Part shown: positions 5,109-5,236 of the stretch, one piece after another | Position numbering within the stretch: position 1 is the first letter of the stretch | Layout: each line of letters begins with the position of its first letter | DNA from: an uncultured Bacteroidota bacterium | GTDB lineage: Bacteria > Bacteroidota > Bacteroidia > Chitinophagales > Chitinophagaceae | Direction: 5' to 3' | Assembly (NCBI GenBank): GCA_903929655.1 | Contig: CAIYVS010000744.1 | Span: forward strand, 1 to 5,236 | DNA length: 5,236 bases | Position numbers and translations under genes: made by a program | Notes under the pieces: model-generated | The model's input: only the letters and a program-made list of their open reading frames with translations | What the model was told of the DNA's origin: nothing | Databases searched by the model: none

Positions 5109-5236
5109 GTTAAAACTAATGATCAACACTCAGGAGAGACAGAGGACCAAAGTCAGTATGATAAAAGCAGATACATTTACTTTACCAATGCCAAGACTTT
5201 TGAACAATTTACCAAGATGGCGAAGATCAGACCACA
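5109..5236 (+). CDS. open frame running off the right edge, unknown
   Basis: After TAG 5106-5108 this frame stays open for 42 codons to the window edge and includes DKSRYIYFTNAKTFEQFTKM, which looks like ordinary soluble protein. There is no ATG before the one at 5217, although GTT begins the open stretch. A second frame with ATG 5119 is also open to the edge (MINTQERQRTKV...), but its composition is less protein-like. This may be the continuation of the broken frame at 4746-4973 or the 5' part of another decayed gene. No family is recognised. Confidence 0.25.

Noticed and set aside
5027..5113. Short open frame with two adjacent cysteines (SNCCKSGISKLAD)
   Set aside because: Only 28 codons, no start codon, closed by stops on both sides; counted as part of the decayed region rather than as a gene.

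Overview
The window looks like chromosomal DNA from a member of the Bacteroidota, most likely the Chitinophagaceae/Sphingobacteriia side. This is inferred from three things. Two sites match the Bacteroidota -7 promoter element TAnnTTTG. Starts are preceded by A-rich stretches rather than clear Shine-Dalgarno sequences. The gaps between genes carry G/C-run intergenic repeats of a style common in that phylum. No rRNA, tRNA or CRISPR array is visible.

Layout. Positions 1-61 may hold the last codons of a gene entering from the left. Positions 61-171 carry a cluster of a TGCCCG-containing repeat that runs into the 3' end of a minus-strand hot-dog thioesterase gene (158-607). Only 19 bp away, and divergent, starts a fumarylacetoacetate hydrolase (FAH) family enzyme (627-1238). 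From there to 4523 every gene is on the plus strand: uracil-DNA glycosylase ung (1354-2031), a PlsC-type acyltransferase (2273-3028), a Rossmann/DUF2520 protein (3025-3816, overlapping plsC by 4 bp), an adrenodoxin/Isc-type [2Fe-2S] ferredoxin (3853-4188) and an IscX-like protein (4284-4523). The gaps around ung and between fdx and iscX are filled with tandem or inverted repeats.

From 4524 to the right edge the character changes. The DNA becomes AT-rich (4621-4680 has 15 G/C in 60), no intact gene is visible, and open stretches break off at stops or switch frame. One stretch resembles the C-terminal tail of IS30-family transposases. This looks like decayed accessory DNA beside an intact housekeeping block.

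Functionally, the thioesterase and PlsC both belong to acyl-chain or lipid chemistry, the FAH enzyme to small 2-oxo-acid metabolism, Ung to base-excision repair, and Fdx plus IscX to iron-sulfur cluster assembly. Two couplings are supported by sequence: plsC with DUF2520 (ATGA overlap) and fdx with iscX (same pathway, 95 bp apart). I found no convincing new multi-gene system. The best leads are the repeats, a 14-codon cationic mini-ORF created by one of them, the fdx-iscX pair outside any visible isc operon, and the eroded right-hand region.
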